A stretch of 64,000 nucleotides of DNA from Acinetobacter nosocomialis NIPH 2119 (GTDB lineage Bacteria > Pseudomonadota > Gammaproteobacteria > Pseudomonadales > Moraxellaceae), in the NCBI RefSeq assembly GCF_000368085.1, contig NZ_KB849239.1, forward strand, positions 3,375,715 through 3,439,714, written 5' to 3'. The number at the start of each line of letters is the position of its first letter. The first letter of the stretch is position 1. The position numbers and the translations under genes are program-made. Below the pieces are notes generated by a model that had not been told where the DNA came from, made no database searches, and was given only the letters and a program-made list of their open reading frames with translations. Positions 1 to 8,233 of the stretch are shown here, in pieces.

Positions 1-1
1 T

Positions 2-1033
2 TTACAAGATCCACTTGCTGAACTTGTGAAGATTGACCCGAAATCGATTGGTGTAGGTCAGTATCAACACGACGTAAATCAAACTGGTTTAGCAAAAACG
101 CTTGATGCAGTGGTAGAAGACTGTGTGAACGCTGTTGGTGTTGATGTAAATACTGCTTCACCAGCAATCTTGGCTTACATTGCAGGTTTAAATAAAGCGA
201 TTGCTCAGCAAATCGTTGAATACCGTAAAGAACATGGCCGTTTTGATAACCGTCAAGCATTGAAAAGCGTACCACGTTTAGGCGAGCGTACTTTTGAACA
301 AGCAGCTGGTTTCTTACGTATCCAAAATGGTTCTGAACCTTTAGATGCTTCTGCTGTTCACCCTGAAAGTTATGGTCTTGTCGAGAAAATTGTTGCAGCA
401 AAAGCGACAACTGTTAAAGACATTATTGGTAATACTGAAATTATTCGTCAGGTGAAAGCAGAAGAGTTTGTTGATGACAAATTCGGTTTGCCAACCATTC
501 AAGACGTTTTAGCAGAACTTGAAAAACCGGGTCGTGACCCACGTCCAGAATTCCGCACAGCTAAATTCCGTGAAGACATTACCGAAGTTGCTCAGTTGAC
601 TGAAGGCATGCAACTTGAAGGTGTGGTAACGAACGTGACGAATTTTGGTGCCTTTGTTGATATTGGCGTACACCAAGATGGTTTAGTTCATATTTCTGAA
701 TTAGCGAATGAATTCGTTTCTGATCCGCATAAAGTGGTAAAACCAGGTCAAATCGTACAAGTGCGTGTGATGCAAGTTGATGCTGAGCGTAACCGTGTGA
801 ACTTGAGTATGCGTGCAGAAGGTGCCGCGCCTGTTAAGGCACAGCGTCCACCGCGTCGTGAGCAAAATAACGAACAGCGTTCTGAGCGTAAGCCGCAAGG
901 TAAGCGTCCTCAACAACCACGTAGAGATCAGGTTGAACGTCCACAACGTAGCAAGCAAGAGAAACCTCAAGAGCAAAAAATTGGTGGTTTTGGTGCATTG
1001 TTACTGCAAGCTGGAATTAAAGGTTCTAAATAA
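2..1033 (+). CDS. tex: Tex-family transcription accessory protein, C-terminal part
   Basis: Partial: the reading frame is open from the window edge, so the start lies upstream. About 343 residues are visible, against roughly 770-790 for a full Tex. In order they show the end of the YqgF-like region, a helix-hairpin-helix pair ([15 protein letters not shown], then a second at [13 protein letters not shown]), and a C-terminal S1 RNA-binding domain ([26 protein letters not shown]). A basic, Gln/Arg/Pro-rich tail follows. Known of the family: Tex binds nucleic acid through S1 and affects transcription and stress tolerance; it is related to eukaryotic Spt6. It is followed at once by a strong terminator, so it ends its transcription unit. 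The GTG codon near position 26 is internal, not a start. Confidence 0.93.
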   Translation, partial: LQDPLAELVKIDPKSIGVGQYQHDVNQTGLAKTLDAVVEDCVNAVGVDVNTASPAILAYIAGLNKAIAQQIVEYRKEHGRFDNRQALKSVPRLGERTFEQAAGFLRIQNGSEPLDASAVHPESYGLVEKIVAAKATTVKDIIGNTEIIRQVKAEEFVDDKFGLPTIQDVLAELEKPGRDPRPEFRTAKFREDITEVAQLTEGMQLEGVVTNVTNFGAFVDIGVHQDGLVHISELANEFVSDPHKVVKPGQIVQVRVMQVDAERNRVNLSMRAEGAAPVKAQRPPRREQNNEQRSERKPQGKRPQQPRRDQVERPQRSKQEKPQEQKIGGFGALLLQAGIKGSK

Positions 1034-1050
1034 GAGCCTTTAGAACACCT

Positions 1051-1077
1051 AAAAACCTCCCAAACGGGAGGTTTTTT
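1051..1077 (+). terminator. Rho-independent terminator of tex
   Basis: Stem CCTCCC/GGGAGG with loop AAAC, followed by six T. It begins 18 bases after the tex stop. The rest of the spacer up to 1319 is AT-rich; I see no clear promoter or RNA gene in it. Confidence 0.9.
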
Positions 1078-1319
1078 ATTATTTTTAAAGTTTGCTTAAG
1101 AGATTGTGAAATTCGATTTTTTAGAAATCACAGTGGTAAAGATGAGGTGAATCTTAAGATCAACAAAAACGGTGTGAAATCTACAATCAACTATACAACG
1201 TTATAGCATAACTCAACTTTAACCCTTTCCCGATGTCAGACAATATCGATAGAGCCTTGAAGTAAGTTCCTCACTTTCAGGCAGTTACATTAAAAATTGA
1301 TTGTTTTTTTATATTATAA

Positions 1320-3521
1320 ATGGTTATTTTTATGCCGGCTTTAGAACTGAAAAATAGATTTCATTTAAACGATCTCCTTTCGGGAGTGGTCGTATTTCTC
1401 GTGGCCTTACCCTTATGTTTGGGTATTGCCTTAGCCTCAGGCGCTCCAATCATTTCTGGTATTATTGCCGGGATTGTTGGTGGAATTATTGTTGGCCTGC
1501 TGAGTGGTTCTCACATCAGTGTCTCTGGCCCAGCAGCAGGGTTGACTGCGGTCATCCTTGTACAACTCGATCAATTAGGCGGCAATTATGCCGCCTTTTT
1601 ATTGTGTATTGTATTTGCAGGAATTTTACAAATTCTGTTTGGTGTATTTAAGTTGGGTTTCTTTGCCAACTTTATTCCAAACAATGTCATTTTAGGATTA
1701 CTGGCTGCCATTGGTGCCATTCTTATTGTGACGCAGCTACCGTATTTATTTGGGTTGACTGATTTTTCATGGAAAGACGTTTGGACTGCTACACCAGATA
1801 CGGTTATCCAAAAGTTTGACACTGGCGCGGCGTTGATTGGACTGCTGAGCTTATTTTTAATTTTAGCTTGGGACAGCAGCCCACTTAAAAAATTAGCACT
1901 ACCTTCAGCTTTAATTGCTGTAGTCATTGCTGCAGTTTTAAATTTCTTCTTAATGAATATTGGCTCATCTTGGGCAGTCCAAACCAATAATTTGATTCAA
2001 CTACCAAATATATTACAAGCACCAGAAGAGGTATTGGTTTTTCCAGACTTTAGCTATCTGGCTGAACCATTAATTTATACTGGAGCAATTACACTCGCGA
2101 TCGTGGCGTCTTTAGAGACATTACTAAACTTAGAAGCTGCAGACAAACTTGACCCTCAAAAGCGTTCATCTCCACCTAACCGTGAACTGTGGGCACAAGG
2201 TGCGGGGAATATTGTTTCAGGTTTAATTGGCGGAATGCCAGTGACTTCAGTCATTGTCCGTAGTTCTGTAAATGCCAATACAGGTGCGCGGAGTAAATAT
2301 TCAACGATTATTCACGGCATATTATTGCTGCTAGCTGTTTTATTCTTTGTTCAACTCATGAACATGATTCCATTGTCTGCACTCGCAGCGATTTTAATTG
2401 TGACTGGTTTTAAACTGACTCATCCAAAGTTATTTAAACAGCTTTATCAAAAAGGCTGGAAACAGTTTTTACCTTTCATTATCACTCTCGTTGCAATTTT
2501 ACTGACAGACTTGTTAACCGGAATTTTGGTAGGTCTATTTACCAGTAGTGCATTTATTTTGTATGGCAACTTTAATAAAGGAGTTCGCGTATATAAAGAA
2601 AAGCATTTACATGGAATTGTGACGCGTATTGAGCTTCCATCACAGGTCACTTTTCTGAATCGTTCAGCGCTCATTTCTGCATTGGAACATGTTCATAAAG
2701 ATCAGCAGTTGATTATTGATGCCACTCAATGCGATTCGATTGATCCCGATATCTATCAGGTCATTCAAGACTATCAAAATGAGACGGCAGTTAAACGCCA
2801 AGTCGATCTTAAGCTTATTGGATTTAAGCAGCACTATGAAGAGGTGGATGATGCAGTTTTGGATATTTACATTAGTACGAGAGATCTACAGCGCAAATTA
2901 AGTCCGCAGCAGGTCGTTACTCTACTTAAAGAAGGTAATGAACGCTTTGTAAAAAATGAACGTTTACAACGTGATATTTACCGTCAAATTCGTGTCACCG
3001 CAGATGAAGGTCAGCACCCAATTGCTGCCGTGTTGGGATGTATGGACTCTCGGGCTCCAACTGAAATGATTTTTGATGTAGGTATTGGTGATCTATTTAG
3101 TTTAAGGATTGCCGGTAATATTGCAGGTCAAAAAGTACTTGGCTCACTTGAGTTTGCTTGTCAGGCAAAAGGTTCAAAAGTCATTTTAGTTTTAGGCCAT
3201 ACTGACTGTGGTGCAGTGACCAGTGCATGTCAGCTACGTTTACAGCAAAAGCAAGTTTCTGATGTCAAAGAGATGCCGCATATTCAATATGTGCTTGGCC
3301 CACTCATGCGTTCGGTAGAAAGTGTATATGACATTATGCAGCCACGTGAGTTAAACAAAGCTTTTATTAATCAGGTGACAGCAATGAATGTTCACTACAA
3401 TATTCAATATATTATTAATAACAGCACAGTACTGAAAGACCTGCTAGATCGTGGGGAGATTGCAATTATTGGTGCGATTTATGATGTTAAAACAGGGCAT
3501 GTTGAGTTTTTAGATGCTTAA
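1320..3521 (+). CDS. SulP anion transporter fused to a beta-carbonic anhydrase
   Basis: A three-part protein of 733 residues. Residues about 5-420 are a SulP permease with many hydrophobic segments (LVALPLCLGIALASGAP near the start; NREL and GMPVTS region near 290-310). Residues about 430-525 resemble a STAS domain (LIIDATQCDSIDPD). Residues about 535-733 are a beta-carbonic anhydrase with zinc ligands Cys574, His627 and Cys630 and the Asp576/Arg578 dyad (CMDSR, GHTDCG). Known: SulP proteins carry sulfate, bicarbonate or other anions; the anhydrase interconverts CO2 and bicarbonate. Inferred: the substrate is probably bicarbonate, with hydration coupled to transport in the inner membrane. The start is uncertain: ATG at 1320 and ATG at 1332 both lack a good ribosome site. 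The gene stands alone between terminators. Confidence 0.9.
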   Translation: MVIFMPALELKNRFHLNDLLSGVVVFLVALPLCLGIALASGAPIISGIIAGIVGGIIVGLLSGSHISVSGPAAGLTAVILVQLDQLGGNYAAFLLCIVFAGILQILFGVFKLGFFANFIPNNVILGLLAAIGAILIVTQLPYLFGLTDFSWKDVWTATPDTVIQKFDTGAALIGLLSLFLILAWDSSPLKKLALPSALIAVVIAAVLNFFLMNIGSSWAVQTNNLIQLPNILQAPEEVLVFPDFSYLAEPLIYTGAITLAIVASLETLLNLEAADKLDPQKRSSPPNRELWAQGAGNIVSGLIGGMPVTSVIVRSSVNANTGARSKYSTIIHGILLLLAVLFFVQLMNMIPLSALAAILIVTGFKLTHPKLFKQLYQKGWKQFLPFIITLVAILLTDLLTGILVGLFTSSAFILYGNFNKGVRVYKEKHLHGIVTRIELPSQVTFLNRSALISALEHVHKDQQLIIDATQCDSIDPDIYQVIQDYQNETAVKRQVDLKLIGFKQHYEEVDDAVLDIYISTRDLQRKLSPQQVVTLLKEGNERFVKNERLQRDIYRQIRVTADEGQHPIAAVLGCMDSRAPTEMIFDVGIGDLFSLRIAGNIAGQKVLGSLEFACQAKGSKVILVLGHTDCGAVTSACQLRLQQKQVSDVKEMPHIQYVLGPLMRSVESVYDIMQPRELNKAFINQVTAMNVHYNIQYIINNSTVLKDLLDRGEIAIIGAIYDVKTGHVEFLDA

Positions 3522-3532
3522 AGAGGATTAAT

Positions 3533-3562
3533 AAAAAAGCGCCTAATGAGAGGCGCTTTTTT
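3533..3562 (+). terminator. Terminator between the SulP fusion gene and acr1
   Basis: Stem AGCGCCT/AGGCGCT flanked by A-run and T-run, so it can act in both directions for the convergent genes. Confidence 0.88.
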
Positions 3563-3589
3563 ATTTTTAAATAACCTTAATATGGCGGA

Positions 3590-4480
3590 TTACCAATGCT
3601 CACCAGGGAAAAGACGTGCATAAGCTTTTTGTGCCCAATTTAGTTTCTCAGTCTTTTTACCTTTTGCTGCATCTGAACTTGGGAATAGACGGAAACCAAT
3701 CGACATAAACATGTTGTTGATGCCAGGTGCTACCGAATACGTCATAGAAGCTAAACGGCCTAAGTTTGTGGCAATACGTTTCGGACGTTTCACAATCGCA
3801 TAAGCAATTAAGTCCGCTGCTTGTTCAGGTGAAAGAGTCGGTACATATTTATAAATTTTAGTTGGCGCAATCATTGGAGTACGCACTAAAGGCATATAAA
3901 TTGAGGTGATTGCAATTTTATGTGCATGAACTTCGGCAGATAGACAACGGCTAAATGCATCAAGTGCAGCTTTAGAAGCGACATAAGCCGAGAAGCGTGT
4001 TGCATTGGCTAATACGCCGATTGAACTAATATTAATAATTTGTCCGTCTTTACGTTGAATCATGTGCGGTAAAATATTAAGAACCAAACGCACAGCGCCA
4101 AAGTAATTTAATTGCATGGTACGCTCAAAGTCGTGGAAACGGTCATAAGACTCATGAACAGCACGACGGATAGAACGACCAGCGTTATTAATTAAAATAT
4201 CAATATGATCAACAGAAGCTAGAATCTCTTTAGAAACCTGATCAATCATTTCCATGTCGTTCAGATCACATGGGAAAATTGATGCCTGACCGCCACGGCT
4301 TTCAATATCTGCTTTGACTTCTTCTAATGTTTCTTGAGTACGGGCAACCAGTAAAACATGCGCACCAGCGTCAGCAAGTTTATTGGAAATCGTTAAACCG
4401 ATTCCACTTGAGGCGCCTGTCACTAAAATGACTTTACCTTGTACCTTTTCCTGGAACAGAGCTTCTAATTTTTTATTCAC
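3590..4480 (-). CDS. acr1: Fatty acyl-CoA reductase Acr1 (short-chain dehydrogenase family)
   Basis: 296 residues, nearly the same along its whole length as the A. baylyi Acr1 I remember (295 residues). Seen: nucleotide-binding TGASSGIG at 21-28, NNAG at 98-101, catalytic Ser152/153, Tyr166 and Lys170 (YVASK). Its C-terminus AYARLFPGEHW is typical of Acr1. Known: Acr1 reduces long-chain fatty acyl-CoA to the fatty aldehyde with NADPH, the first step towards fatty alcohol and storage wax esters. The gene is monocistronic, with a leader of about 100 bases that contains a perfect dyad (4549-4564) downstream of a plausible promoter, which suggests control by a repressor. Inferred: role in wax ester metabolism or membrane lipid turnover; the alternative is a general SDR, which the full-length match makes unlikely. 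Confidence 0.88.
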   Translation of the reverse strand: MNKKLEALFQEKVQGKVILVTGASSGIGLTISNKLADAGAHVLLVARTQETLEEVKADIESRGGQASIFPCDLNDMEMIDQVSKEILASVDHIDILINNAGRSIRRAVHESYDRFHDFERTMQLNYFGAVRLVLNILPHMIQRKDGQIINISSIGVLANATRFSAYVASKAALDAFSRCLSAEVHAHKIAITSIYMPLVRTPMIAPTKIYKYVPTLSPEQAADLIAYAIVKRPKRIATNLGRLASMTYSVAPGINNMFMSIGFRLFPSSDAAKGKKTEKLNWAQKAYARLFPGEHW

Positions 4481-4548
4481 AGCATTTTACCTAAGTAGGG
4501 GCAGGGGCTATTTATTCCGGTATGTAATTTTTATTTTTACAACCGTTG

Positions 4549-4564
4549 GTTCATCCTGATGAAC
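4549..4564 (-). promoter_or_regulatory. Perfect inverted repeat in the acr1 leader
   Basis: GTTCATC-CT-GATGAAC: two perfect 7-base arms with a 2-base centre, just downstream of the proposed acr1 promoter. The form suits a dimeric repressor site; an RNA hairpin is the alternative. The binding protein is not known to me. Confidence 0.45.
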
Positions 4565-4580
4565 TCCTAAATATTGCCCT

Positions 4581-4608
4581 ATCTTAATAGATGTTTAAAA
4601 ATTGTCTA
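4581..4608 (-). promoter_or_regulatory. Putative sigma-70 promoter of acr1
   Basis: On the minus strand: -35 TAGACA (4608-4603), 16-base spacer, -10 TAAGAT (4586-4581). Moderate match to consensus; about 100 bases upstream of the acr1 start. Confidence 0.4.
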
Positions 4609-4637
4609 GTGTGTAAATATATGAAATTTAACAATTT

Positions 4638-4659
4638 ATTTAGAGTAAAAACTCTAAAT
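4638..4659. repeat. Perfect 9-base inverted repeat upstream of acr1
   Basis: ATTTAGAGT-AAAA-ACTCTAAAT. It lies between the metY terminator and the acr1 promoter. It has no flanking T-run of note, so it is more likely an upstream operator than a terminator. Confidence 0.45.
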
Positions 4660-4703
4660 TATTACCCTAATCCATTAATTATTTTCAATGGTTAAATGAC
4701 TTA

Positions 4704-4735
4704 AAAATAAAAAAGCCTCTATATTCCAGAGGCTT
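4704..4735 (-). terminator. Terminator of metY
   Basis: Stem AAGCCTCT/AGAGGCTT, loop of 7, followed on the minus strand by a T-rich run. Confidence 0.85.
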
Positions 4736-4753
4736 GATAGATGAGTTTAAAAT

Positions 4754-6037
4754 TTATACAGATGAAAGTGCTTGTTCTAAATCGGCAATTAGGTCATCTA
4801 CATGCTCAATACCAATAGATAGGCGAACCATATCTTCACTTACGCCGGCAGCTTTTAGTTCTTGTTCATTGAGCTGGCGGTGAGTTGTGGTTGCGGGGTG
4901 GCAAGCTAAACTTTTCGCATCGCCAATGTTCACAAGACGGGTAAATAACTTTAGTGCATCAATAAAACGAGTACCGCCTTCACGGCCATCCTGAACGCCA
5001 AAAGATAAAATTGCAGAAGGTTTGCCTTTTACATATTTTTGTGCAAGTTGATGTTGTGGATGATCTTTTAGACCTGCGTAATTGACCCATTTTACTTTCG
5101 GATGGTTTTGCAAATATTCCGCAATTTTCTGAGCATTTTCAGTATGACGTTCAATGCGTAAGTTTAGAGTTTCGAGACCCTGTAAAATTAAGAAAACACT
5201 GAGCGGGCTAATAGCTGCGCCTGTATTGCGTAATGGCACAACGCGAGCTCGTGCAATATAAGCTGCCTCACCTAATGCTTCGACATAGTTCACACCATGA
5301 TAGCTTGGGTCGGGTGTATTCAAAACTTTAAAACGTTCTGGATATTTACCCCAAGGAAATTTACCGCTATCGACGATTGCACCGCCAATACTATTACCAT
5401 GACCACCAATATATTTAGTAAGCGAATGGATAACGATATCAGCTCCATATTGAAATGGTTTTAATAAAGCAGGGGTGGCAACCGTGTTATCGACAACGAC
5501 AGGTACACCATATTCATGGGCGATTTTTGAAATTGCTTCTAAATCGATGATATTGCCGAGCGGGTTACCAATTGACTCGACAAAAACAAGCTTAGTTTTA
5601 TCGTCTATTAAGTTACGTAAGCTTTCGGGTTTTTGATAATCGAAAAAGCGAACTTCGATTCCCTGTTTTGGCAGCGTATGGGCAAATAAGTTGTATGTAC
5701 CGCCATATAAAGTTGAGACTGAAGCAATATTGTCTCCCGTCTCAGTAATGGTTTGAATGGCATATGTAATTGCTGCCATTCCGGATGCTAAAGCTAGAGC
5801 ATCAATGCCACCTTCGAGAGCAGCAAGGCGTTGCTCAAGCACAGCAGTGGTCGGGTTCATAATACGGGTATAAATATTGCCTTGAACTTTTAAGTCGAAA
5901 AGGTCTGCACCGTGTTGGGTATTATCAAATGCATATGAAGTTGTTTGATAAATTGGAACAGCTACTGCTTTTGTTGTTGCTTCAGGTGTGTAGCCTGCGT
6001 GAATGGCTAAGGTTTCGTCTCGGTATGTATTTGACAT
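4754..6037 (-). CDS. metY: O-acetylhomoserine sulfhydrylase (MetY-type, PLP enzyme)
   Basis: 427 residues from the chosen start, the usual length of the family. Seen: the Cys/Met-metabolism PLP fold with IYTRIMNPTT near 55-64, the Asp of VVDNTVATP near 183, and the PLP lysine Lys208 in HSLTKYIGGHGNS. The long internal segment and IYTR motif favour MetY over MetB or MetC. Known: it forms homocysteine from O-acetylhomoserine and sulfide (or methanethiol to methionine) in the cytoplasm. I chose the start at MSNTYRDETLAIHAGY because the family begins there; an in-frame extension up to 6082 adds 15 unlikely residues. It is divergent from poxB and has its own terminator. I looked for a SAM riboswitch in the upstream region and saw none. 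Confidence 0.9.
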   Translation of the reverse strand: MSNTYRDETLAIHAGYTPEATTKAVAVPIYQTTSYAFDNTQHGADLFDLKVQGNIYTRIMNPTTAVLEQRLAALEGGIDALALASGMAAITYAIQTITETGDNIASVSTLYGGTYNLFAHTLPKQGIEVRFFDYQKPESLRNLIDDKTKLVFVESIGNPLGNIIDLEAISKIAHEYGVPVVVDNTVATPALLKPFQYGADIVIHSLTKYIGGHGNSIGGAIVDSGKFPWGKYPERFKVLNTPDPSYHGVNYVEALGEAAYIARARVVPLRNTGAAISPLSVFLILQGLETLNLRIERHTENAQKIAEYLQNHPKVKWVNYAGLKDHPQHQLAQKYVKGKPSAILSFGVQDGREGGTRFIDALKLFTRLVNIGDAKSLACHPATTTHRQLNEQELKAAGVSEDMVRLSIGIEHVDDLIADLEQALSSV

Positions 6038-6291
6038 TGTTATCATCGAAGTGGTTAAAGAATAATCCAGATTTTTTAGCATACTCTTTATTCATGATTT
6101 AGATATTTTTATGTAAAGTTCAGCATTTTTAAGTATAAAAGAGCTTATTTTATTTTTTTCGAATCACTCAATTAAATTTACATGAAGTTGAGAGAACGCC
6201 ACAAAAACTTACTGGCGGTCTGCCGTCCGCAAGAACACTATAAAAGCACAAGTAATTCAATTCATGATAAAAAAGCTGGAGAAGTGAACTA

Positions 6292-8013
6292 ATGAGTACT
6301 CAAAAAGTATCTGATATTATCATTAAGGTGCTGGAACAAGCAGGTGTTCAACGTTGCTACGGTATTGTGGGTGACACCTTAAACCATGTCACTGACTCCA
6401 TGTCTAAGAGTAAAATTGAATGGATTCATGTACGCCACGAAGAGGTTGGTGGTTTTGCAGCCGGTACAGATGCTTTACTCAGTGGTCACTTGACGGCATG
6501 TGCAGGATCGTGTGGGCCAGGAAGCCTACACTTCATTAATGGTTTGTATGAATCGCATCGTAATCGTGCGCCTGTAATTTTGATTGCAAGCCAGATTTCT
6601 ACCGAGATGGCAGGATTTGTCGACTTTCCACAATATGTCGATTTTAAATCGGTTTATGCAAAAAATTCGGTTTTTTGTGAAGAGATTACCCAACCTTCAC
6701 AAGCCAGACATATTATGAGCATGGCGTGTCAGGCTGCGCTGACCAAACGTGGTGTCGCGGTGGTTATTGTTCCTGCCAATATCAGTGCAGCGTCGGCTGA
6801 GGCGGGTCTACCCTTTGTACCGCGCCAAACAAATCCCGATATTTTGCCGAATAAGTCCGAACTCAACCAGATTGTTCAGTTGATTTCACAGCATCAAAGA
6901 ATTGGAATTTATGCAGGTGCTGGGTGTGAGGATGCGCATGACCAACTCGTGGCTTTTGCAGAGAAGTTAAAAGCTCCTGTAGCACATACTTCACGTGCTA
7001 AGGATTTTGTCGAATACGACAATCCATACAATATGGGCATGACGGGTATTTTTGGTAATAAAGCGGGTTATCACACCCTCATGGATTGCGATTTGCTGAT
7101 TTTGCTAGGTACCGATTTTGCATGGGCACAGTATTATCCAAGCCATGCCAAAATCTTGCAAATTGATATTGATCCGACCCATTTGGGGCGTCGCCATCCG
7201 ATTACATTAGGTACCGTGGGTAAAATTTCATCTACACTCGATGCATTATTGCCACTGCTTGAAACACGTCATGAGCGTGATTTTCTAGATCATTGTCTTG
7301 CGTTGAAACATGAGAGCGATGAAATACGACGTAAAGAAGAGCGGGTAGGTAAAGATGGGCTGATTCATCCACAATATCTGGTGTCTTTACTCAACCGTTA
7401 TGCAGATCAAGATGCAATTTTCTTCGGAGATGGTGGCTCACCGATGGTATGGGTATTAAGGCATATTGATGTAAATGGAAAACGTCGAACCTTTACCAGT
7501 TTGTTACATGGCACTATGGCCAATGCCATGCCGCAGGCACTTGGAGCCCAAAAAGCATTCCCGAACCGCCAGATCATTGCATTATGTGGAGATGGTGGCT
7601 TAGCCATGTTACTTGGAGATCTGCTCACCACAATTCAAGAAAAACTGCCAATCAAGATTGTGGTATTTAATAATAGTTCGCTCAATTTTGTAGAGCTTGA
7701 ACAAAAAGTGGAAGGTTTGCTCGACCATTATACTGACCTGCTCAATCCTGATTTCGGTCAGCTTGCTCGCGTAATTGGTTTGCATGGACAAACGATAACG
7801 CATGGTAACGGGTTAGAACAGGCAGTGGAAAGTTTTTTAAAACACGATGGTCCTGCTTTACTCGATGTGCATACCAATCCGATGGAGCTGGTAATGCCGC
7901 CAGATCCTAACCTGAATCAGGTTTCTTCAACCTCTCTCTATGCGATTAAAGCGTTAATTTCGGGTCGGGTAGATGATGTTAAAAATTTGTTAGTCAATAA
8001 TTTTATTAAATAA
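6292..8013 (+). CDS. poxB: Pyruvate dehydrogenase (quinone), PoxB
   Basis: 573 residues; E. coli PoxB has 572 and the two align from end to end as I remember it. Seen: N-terminal TPP-binding domain with the activating Glu in RHEE (about 49-51), central FAD-binding domain with YDNPYNMGMTGIFG, and C-terminal TPP/Mg domain with CGDGG and VFNNSSLNFVE. The C-terminus keeps the SLYAIKALISGRVDDV segment like that used by E. coli PoxB for membrane binding. Known: it decarboxylates pyruvate to acetate and CO2 and passes electrons to ubiquinone. GGAG lies about 9 bases before the ATG. It is monocistronic. The alternative within the family is acetolactate synthase, which lacks the PoxB-type C-terminus. 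Confidence 0.9.
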   Translation: MSTQKVSDIIIKVLEQAGVQRCYGIVGDTLNHVTDSMSKSKIEWIHVRHEEVGGFAAGTDALLSGHLTACAGSCGPGSLHFINGLYESHRNRAPVILIASQISTEMAGFVDFPQYVDFKSVYAKNSVFCEEITQPSQARHIMSMACQAALTKRGVAVVIVPANISAASAEAGLPFVPRQTNPDILPNKSELNQIVQLISQHQRIGIYAGAGCEDAHDQLVAFAEKLKAPVAHTSRAKDFVEYDNPYNMGMTGIFGNKAGYHTLMDCDLLILLGTDFAWAQYYPSHAKILQIDIDPTHLGRRHPITLGTVGKISSTLDALLPLLETRHERDFLDHCLALKHESDEIRRKEERVGKDGLIHPQYLVSLLNRYADQDAIFFGDGGSPMVWVLRHIDVNGKRRTFTSLLHGTMANAMPQALGAQKAFPNRQIIALCGDGGLAMLLGDLLTTIQEKLPIKIVVFNNSSLNFVELEQKVEGLLDHYTDLLNPDFGQLARVIGLHGQTITHGNGLEQAVESFLKHDGPALLDVHTNPMELVMPPDPNLNQVSSTSLYAIKALISGRVDDVKNLLVNNFIK

Positions 8014-8054
8014 ATCTATGTAGAAGAACTCATCTTCAAGCACTGTAATAAGCG

Positions 8055-8086
8055 AAAAATGCATGATTCAAGATCATGCATTTTTT
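8055..8086 (+). terminator. Terminator of poxB
   Basis: Stem ATGCATGAT/ATCATGCAT, loop TCAAG, followed by T-run. Confidence 0.88.
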
Positions 8087-8149
8087 ATATCAGGAAACAA
8101 TTTTGACGTCATTTATCAGTTATAAAAAACGATTAAACTTAATCACGCC

Positions 8150-8178
8150 TTATTTTTTTGCTGCGTTCAGCATATAAT
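8150..8178 (+). promoter_or_regulatory. Probable sigma-70 promoter of ettA
   Basis: Perfect -10 TATAAT at 8173-8178; weak -35 TTATTT 17 bases upstream. The start codon is about 55 bases further on. Confidence 0.5.
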
Positions 8179-8233
8179 AGCTACTATTTTTCGCTCATTG
8201 CGATCTGTTGGTTTTTCAATTGAGGAGTCCTGC

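Noticed and set aside
6038..6291. SAM or other riboswitch before metY or poxB
   Set aside because: I looked for paired conserved elements in the metY-poxB spacer and saw only short, weak inverted repeats.
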